Origin: Chrysopilus asiliformis
Taxonomy: Eukaryota; Arthropoda; Insecta; Diptera; Rhagionidae
Direction: 5' to 3'
Assembly: GCA_964034945.1 (NCBI GenBank)
Contig: OZ035963.1
Coordinates: 48,439,032-48,503,031, forward strand
DNA: 64,000 bases
A model generated the notes under the pieces. It saw only the letters and a list, made by a program, of their open reading frames with translations. It did not search any database and was not told where the DNA came from. Made by a program: the position numbers and the translations under genes. Position 1 is the first letter of the stretch, and the number at the start of each line of letters is the position of its first letter. Positions 58,145 through 64,000 of the stretch are shown here, piece by piece.

Positions 58145-58787
58145 GCAAAGGTATTGGGCGAGAAATTACGTCGGCTGGCTCCGTTTTTCCTCCATTAAAC
58201 CTAACGCAATTCACACATCTTTAGCTAGATTTGAACGTGAGGGAAGGTTACTCGGAATCGTGACCCAAAACGTGGATAGATTGCACTCTAAAGCCGGCTC
58301 CCAGAAAGTAATCGAAGTTCATGGCAGTGGATACACGGTCGGATGTCTCTCTTGCCCTTACAAAATAGACCGCCATGAATTTCAACAAATTCTAGACACA
58401 CTGAATCCTCACATGGAAGATAAAACGGAAATGATGCGACCTGATGGGGATGTGGATATTCCGCAAAAATACATCGATGGCTTCAAAATACCTTCATGTC
58501 CAGATTGTGGCGGAAATCTAAAGCCGAAGATTGTTTTTTTCGGCGACAGTGTACCAAAGAATAGAATCGTAGATATCGCCCGAATGGTGTATGAAAGCGA
58601 TGGATTACTAGTACTCGGATCCAGTTTGCTTGTCTTCTCTGGCTATCGACTCGTTCTACAAACCAAAGACCTAAATTTACCAGTGGCTATAGTAAATATC
58701 GGTGAAACAAGGGGTGATCACTTAGCGGATATTAAAATCTCAGCCAAATGTGGCGATGTTATACCAAAGCTTTTTAATTTTAATTAG
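58145..58787 (+). CDS. Sirt4: Sirt4, exon 3 (catalytic core)
   Basis: Codes residues 92-304. TQNVDRLH is at 131-138, the catalytic His is His150 in VHGSG, and four zinc ligands are Cys158, Cys161, Cys209 and Cys212 (CLSC and CPDC). KPKIVFFGDSVP (217-228), GSSL (249-252) and VNIGETRGD (274-282) complete the Rossmann core. The protein is 304 residues, close to the usual 310-315 for Sirt4. All catalytic residues are intact and no frameshift is seen, so the gene is likely functional. The ATG at 58119 is inside intron 2 and not a real start. Stop TAG at 58785-58787. Confidence 0.95.
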
Positions 58788-58819
58788 ACAAATGTTTAAC
58801 GATTTTAGACAAATTTGTA

Positions 58820-58825
58820 AATAAA
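58820..58825 (+). promoter_or_regulatory. Sirt4: Sirt4 poly(A) signal
   Basis: AATAAA 33 bp after the stop codon, which would give a very short 3' UTR. Confidence 0.6.
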
Positions 58826-61441
58826 GTTTAGAGTTATTCTCTCAATTGTACTATAGAACCTTTTTAACAAAAAATGAATGCTGTGTTCGTTTAATTTTTA
58901 ACATGTGACATGAAATATATATTTTAGCAAAATTTTAAAGTGATTTATTTATTTTACCAAACAAAGAACTTTCATTGTCCGGGGCTAAACGTCGTATCTT
59001 ATGTTATTCATAAGGTTTTAAGTAAGAAAATCCATCTTTGCTTAGTATGTAGCCAACCTATGACTCAGAATTATGTAGAAAGGACATTACTGACGAATAC
59101 CCATATAACCACTGACGGAAAAGACCATAATTATTATGTTCCTAAGCAGTTTCATTTGAAACCCCACTCGATGAATAGTTTGTTAGTCTGATTTGGACAA
59201 AACAGCATCTGCCGGCCACGATTTTTTTTTTCGACTTCTCGTACATGCATACACACATACTGCATTCCCAATAAACGTTAGCTTTCGAAATAGTCGAAAA
59301 TCCAACATTTCGAAACTTTTGATGAAAAGAGAGAAACAAAACTAAACACCTGGGGGTCTTTTCTGGAATACGATCGTAATCGTAACTATCGAGACTTGTG
59401 TGTTATTGTTATTGTTTTCTATTAACAATAACAGACAAATCCCGATCGTTACGATTACGATGGTAGCAATAACAGACCCACTATTTCGATTAGTGTGCGA
59501 CAAGTCTGATAAAAGTTTGAAGATTCGATTTGTCTGATCTCTTTTGAAAAGAGAAAAAAATTCCATAAAAAGCATCGACTTGTTTAGGAAATTGATTCGA
59601 AATTTCGAAGTACATTTTGTTGTTACCAGGCCGGCCAATACTATGTGGACTGAAACCGACAACATAATTTGGGGCATACTTAACTGTACCTGGATTACAG
59701 TAGCCCCGAGGCCAGCCTGTTTATCCCTCGGGCTCTGGCATGCTTGCGCGGACCTGGACTTAGCTCGTCGGTGGGGTGGATCTTGGCCGTTGGGACAAAC
59801 AGAAGGTAAACGGATTTACATGCCGAATTGGGGTTCTCGAAAAATTAGAATAAATGTGTTTATCAATATAACAGAAAACGGAAACTATAATTTAGGATAG
59901 GCAAGTAAAATTTTTGGAAATTATATGCTGTCATAAGGACAACATATGAAGTTTGAAGAAAAAAAACGAATTAGCTTCATCCTACGTCTCTGCTGCCCCC
60001 ATGCTCACTGACTTCAATCAACCCCCCCAAATAGGGACGAAACCTACGACATGATCACGTTAATCAACCCACAGAGATGGTCTGATCGCCGTGTTAAAAA
60101 TCCGTCCATGTTAAACAAAGACAAACCGGAAATCAACCGCAGAATCAAAAATAAATATTGACGAAATGAAAAAAAAACATTCATATGCCCCTTTTTAACA
60201 ATTCTATATTTTTCCTTAAAAATTCCTCAACAAGATTCATGTATGCGAGCAAATAATAAACGAACTCAAAAAAAAATTGAATAAAATTTGATCGTACGAT
60301 TTAAATAAACTCGATCAAAAGAAAATCAATCCTAACCAAAAAAAATTTAATGTGGCAAGACTTTCCTTTTATCAACTTTAAGATTCGTTGCATATCCGTA
60401 GGCGTCTCAAATATTTGCACTGAGCTTTCCTTTTACTCGTTCTTAAATTTCTTTTCACTTTTCTTCTTTTCTTATTTCCTTTTTTTTTATCAAATAAAAT
60501 GACTTACAATTTTTCTGAATCTTCTTCTCGGCTATTCAAACTGCGTCCACCCGTCGACCATGTGCACACCGTCGATGATGAATCGCTAAACGCTTTTTAA
60601 TTTTTGAAAAAAAAGAAATCAAATTGAGTGAAAAGAAAATTGTTGCTACTAGATTTTTTTGGATACTTCCCACAAAAAAAACTCTTGCCATTCACAAATC
60701 AGAAACACAGCTTTGGTTAAATAATGATTTTAAAATTTGAATTCCAAATATTAGTTGAGAAATTTCTAGATCGCAAAAGCTCCCTATTTTTCGGTCTCCT
60801 CTTCCTCTCTCCGGATAGTGGCTCCATGTGGCGGCAAGGAGGTTAAGTTTGAACGATCGGAAATTTCCCCTATAACCTCGCCGATTTGAATTTAAATTCA
60901 AAGTGAAATTTTCCTTCAAATTTTAATCGATCCTCGATTTTCTTTTTAACGACTCGATCGCAATGAAATTGAATTTTCTTAGGAATAGGACCAAAGTAGC
61001 TCAAAGTAGCTGACGACTAGCATACGTTTCGGTAACCAAGCCCTATGAATATTCCTGTTTGCTGCTTGCTAATCCATAGAAATATAAAACTCTTAGAAAA
61101 ACGCGAGTTTTCCAAAAACTATAAGCTATTTCGCAAAATTTACTCTAGAAACCAAGAAAAAAAAGGATTTAAAACGATTGACTTTTACTATAATTTGTTT
61201 ATGCTTTTACTCTACACTAATACTTTTCTCACCTCTAACTTAACATAATGATTTTTAATTAATATTAACTTTAATTTCTTAAAATGAGGATTCACTTATC
61301 CGAATTTTACTTATTCGGTTCTATCGTATTAACTCTAAGTCATTATCGTCAGCTACTGAACGGTTAGCTCGACGTCGCTATTCTTTTTTCCTCTAAAGCT
61401 AGTTAATTTTTAGGAATTTCTGTTGTTCTATTGTTTTAGGG
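58826..61441. other. unannotated stretch
   Basis: No gene recognised. The frame at 59544-59900 has no domain. A small imperfect inverted repeat with GATCGTAATCGTAAC and GTTACGATTACGAT lies at about 59350-59481. Confidence 0.4.
59350..59481. repeat. imperfect inverted repeat with CGATTACGA motifs
   Basis: GGGGGTCTTTTCTGG...ATCGTAATCGTAACTATCG is mirrored by GATCGTTACGATTACGATGG...ACAGACCCAC. An inner pair GTTATTGTTATTG/CAATAAC is also present. Possibly a small MITE. Confidence 0.45.
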
Positions 61442-61451
61442 TAATAAAGAC

Positions 61452-62376
61452 TGGTTAAATTTTAAGGGCCGATGTTGAATGTGAACCACACCTAAACGTC
61501 AAGTTTTTTTCTGCATTTCATTTGACATTTCTCAATTTCAGACTAACTCAATTTGAACCATGGAAAGATACAAAATCGAGCAACGCGTTAAAGTTATTCA
61601 GGCTTATTATGAAAATGGGCGTTCAAATCAAAATGCATATCGTGCACTTCGTGATTTTTTCGGTCAATTTAATCGTCCAAATGTGCGTACAATCGGAAAA
61701 ATCGTGCAAAAATTTGAGCAAACCGAGTCTGTAGGAGATGTGAAAACACCAGTGCATGCTCGTACAGCTCGTACTGCAGAAAATATTGCTGCTGTTCGCG
61801 ATAGTGTGGCTGAAGAGCCGTCCACCTCAACTCGTCGTCGTGCCCAACAATTGCACCTCCCACGCTCGTCGTTGATGAACATTATGCATAAAGACTTGCA
61901 TTTACACGCTTACAAGGTGCAATTGACTCAAGAACTAAAGCCTCTTGACCATTTCAAGCGTCGTCAATGGTCAGAATGGTGGCAAGAAATGGCAACAGTG
62001 GATGATCAATTTTCGAAGAAAATCATCTTCAGTGATGAGGCACATTTTCACCTCAGTGGATTCGTCAATAAGCAGAACAGCCGCATTTGGGCGAATGATA
62101 ATCCAAGAGTGATTGTCGAAAAACCAATGCACCCACAAAGAGTGACTGTTTGGTGCGGTTTATGGGCTGGCGGGACCATTGGCACGATATCCATTTTGAT
62201 TTGAACGCCCATTTTCATAATAAGCCTGAATAACTTTAACGCGTTGCTCGATTGTGTATCTTTCCATGGTTCAAATTGAGTTAGTCTGAAATTGAGAAAT
62301 GTCAAATGAAATGCAGAAAAAAACTTGACGTTTAGGTGTGGTTCACATTCAACATCGGCCCTTAAAATTTAACCAC
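61452..62376 (+). mobile_element. foldback Tc1/mariner-like element with half a transposase
   Basis: Arms of about 195 bp (61452-61646 and 62182-62376) are nearly perfect inverted copies, starting TGGTTAAATTTTAAGGGCC. The arms include the start codon and about 28 codons of the transposase, so the right arm carries an inverted copy of the gene's beginning. The unit must derive from a longer element by loss of its real right half and copying of the left end. Confidence 0.75.
61560..62204 (+). pseudogene. Tc1/mariner-like transposase, C-terminal half lost
   Basis: Starts MERYKIEQRVKVIQAYYENG. An N-terminal helix-turn-helix of the DUF4817 type spans about residues 1-60. A second HTH with STSTRRRAQQLHLPRSSL is at about 87-115, as in Tc3/mariner-like transposases. 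KIIFSDEAHFHLSGFVNKQN carries the first catalytic Asp, at about 160. RVTVWCGLWAGGTIG ends the homologous part; the frame then runs into the inverted arm (TISILI) and stops at 214 residues. The second and third catalytic acids are absent, so no active enzyme can be made. No frameshift occurs in what remains, pointing to a recent origin. Confidence 0.8.
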
Positions 62377-63298
62377 CCTTTAGAAAGTTAACCAGCCGGT
62401 TTTTTTTCTGAACAGAAAGAATTTACATGTATACATTCCAATTGAATTTCTTTGTAATGTGATCTGGGGCCACTTTCAACTTACTCATTTTTTGATTAAT
62501 ACTCAAAAATCAAACATCAAGAAAAATTTTCCAAGTGCCACATAACAATTTCGGAACAAATTCGAAACGAAATCGCGTTTCGAACCATTTTATACAAATG
62601 TCCGTACGTTTATCAGATGTTAATTCCGACGTCGCTTCGGAAGTTATGACCGACATTCCTTCTGATATCGTACAGAATTTGGAATAAAATATTGGCTGGG
62701 CTGCCTTCGAAATTTTGTATGTGGGCAAAATTTTAAATCAAGTGGATCAAAGTTAGATTTCAAGATTTGACCCTGACAAACTAACAAGTGAAACTAAATA
62801 AAAGCTTGTACGAACAAAATCGTTTATAATGCACACATAAGTATTCCCTACATTAAAATTATGACAGACCGATTTTAAAAAAAAATCAATTAGAAAATAG
62901 GATCAGTGATTTGGACAAAACAGCAATCCATTTGAGATTTTAGAATCACGCCAAATTCAATCAATTTGAAATTTTAGAAGCACACCCCGTAGAGTATTTG
63001 ACAATTGTAGTCATAGGTTTGTTTTACAATGAATTTGCGCGGCACGATGGATGCAATTCTCTAATTCTGAGCGACTACTTCACTGGTCAGGAAGCTCGTT
63101 TTTTGATATTTCTCAGACACACCCAACTTTTGGTGCCCATTGTGGTCGGTGGCTAATCGTATTGCCAGTTGATGATTTTTCTTTGCAAAGTTCGCAATTT
63201 TCGATATCCCAGGAAAATAAATAATTTTAAATGGAAATTGCCGGGGATATTTTTTTTTGAGTGTTTCTTAAACATCTTAATAAAAACTTGAGACTTCA
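62377..63298. other. unannotated stretch with a LINE/SINE-like piece
   Basis: No gene recognised. Around 62.50-62.80 kb, AAGATTTGACCCTGACAAAC resembles the end of the repeat near 24.05 kb. Confidence 0.35.
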
Positions 63299-63306
63299 CC
63301 TCTCAC

Positions 63307-63893
63307 CAGTGGCGGCTCGTGTATATTTGAAATGAGGAGGCAAAGTTTTTTTTAGTTCTATAAATTTTTTTATGATACGACCACAGAACTATATAACATA
63401 GAACAACTGTCACCATACAAAGCTCTGCTGAAAAATGGTCCCAAAAATATTTCACCCTTTATCGTACTTGAACGCATTCACTGAACTGTATAAGGTCGCG
63501 AAATTCAAATTTCGTTTGCCGCGAAATTCAAATTTCACAAGTTTGAGACTAACTTTAGGCGTCAAAAACTAACTTTAGTTTTAACGAACTTTAGGCGCCG
63601 TAAAAAAATCTCTTCATAGAGGCTAGCCTCCGATTCGTACAAATACTTTCATACAGCCTTTGCTAAGCACAAGCATCGGAGGCTAGCCTCTATGAAGAGA
63701 TTTTTTAGTTTATGTTTTAGAGAATTCGACATTAGAGAATAGGATTTTCTTTTAAATTAATATTTTCTGAACATACAGATTTTTATTCAGTCCATTATGG
63801 TATAAAAATTAAAGGCATACGTTAGAAAAACATTTTTATAAAATGTTATGAGGAGGCAATGCCTCCGTTGCCTCCCCTATAAAGCCGCCACTG
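63307..63893. mobile_element. hAT MITE, CAGTGGCGGC family, copy 2
   Basis: Same ends as the 10.6 kb copy, with an exact 8-bp duplication CCTCTCAC (63299-63306 and 63894-63901). Length 587 bp. A middle segment of about 45 bp is inverted relative to copy 1 and here is enclosed by an inverted pair, TCATAGAGGCTAGCCTCCGA and its mirror. Confidence 0.9.
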
Positions 63894-64000
63894 CCTCTCA
63901 CAGACAAGAAACACGGTTTTTTTTTCTTGGGGACACCCCCACTTTCTCGTCTTGCCTGTATTTTGACAGTATCGTTCAGTCCCATGTTCATGCCCAATCT

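Noticed and set aside
59544..59900. 118-codon frame after Sirt4
   Set aside because: No recognisable domain; composition changes abruptly along the frame. It could not be supported as a gene.

Overview
The window looks like an AT-rich, repeat-dense insect nuclear chromosome, most likely a dipteran. Two protein-coding genes are convincing, both on the + strand. The rest is intron, intergenic DNA and a dense collection of mostly non-autonomous transposable elements. The evidence for an insect is a Cut homeoprotein ending in the insect-type tail GAWNY, short introns with GT/AG borders, and several repeat classes known from dipterans.

1-41.6 kb: no convincing host exon. This is probably the very long intron or upstream regulatory region of cut. 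It is packed with mobile elements: two copies of a (GTCY)n-bearing Helentron-like element, hAT MITEs with 8-bp target duplications, many MITEs with 3-bp TWA/TNA duplications (PIF/Harbinger-like), piggyBac-like TTAA MITEs, long foldback elements and LINE/SINE-like tails. A six-unit array with an exact 21-bp period (TGTAAACAAG, forkhead core) lies 1.3 kb before the first cut exon seen.

41.6-44.9 kb: the last two exons of cut, coding for a Gln/His-rich linker, two CUT domains, the homeodomain and an acidic C-terminus (1063 residues seen). The N-terminal coiled-coil region and first CUT domain are not in the window.

44.9-54.7 kb: strongly A-rich, 3'-UTR-like sequence broken up by inserted elements, including a triple nest (an element in an element in an element). 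A candidate distal poly(A) signal lies near 54.68 kb.

54.7-64 kb: a hairpin, a TAA-flanked MITE, two LINE/SINE-like tails, then the complete three-exon Sirt4 gene (57747-58787, 304 residues). Beyond it are unannotated sequence, a foldback Tc1/mariner-like element with the front half of a transposase, and a second full-length copy of the hAT MITE seen at 10.6 kb.

Cut is a nuclear transcription factor and Sirt4 a mitochondrial sirtuin; nothing here suggests they work together. The main novelty is in the repeats: element boundaries can be read to the base because target duplications survive, and one nested insertion can be proved because an empty site is present in the same window.
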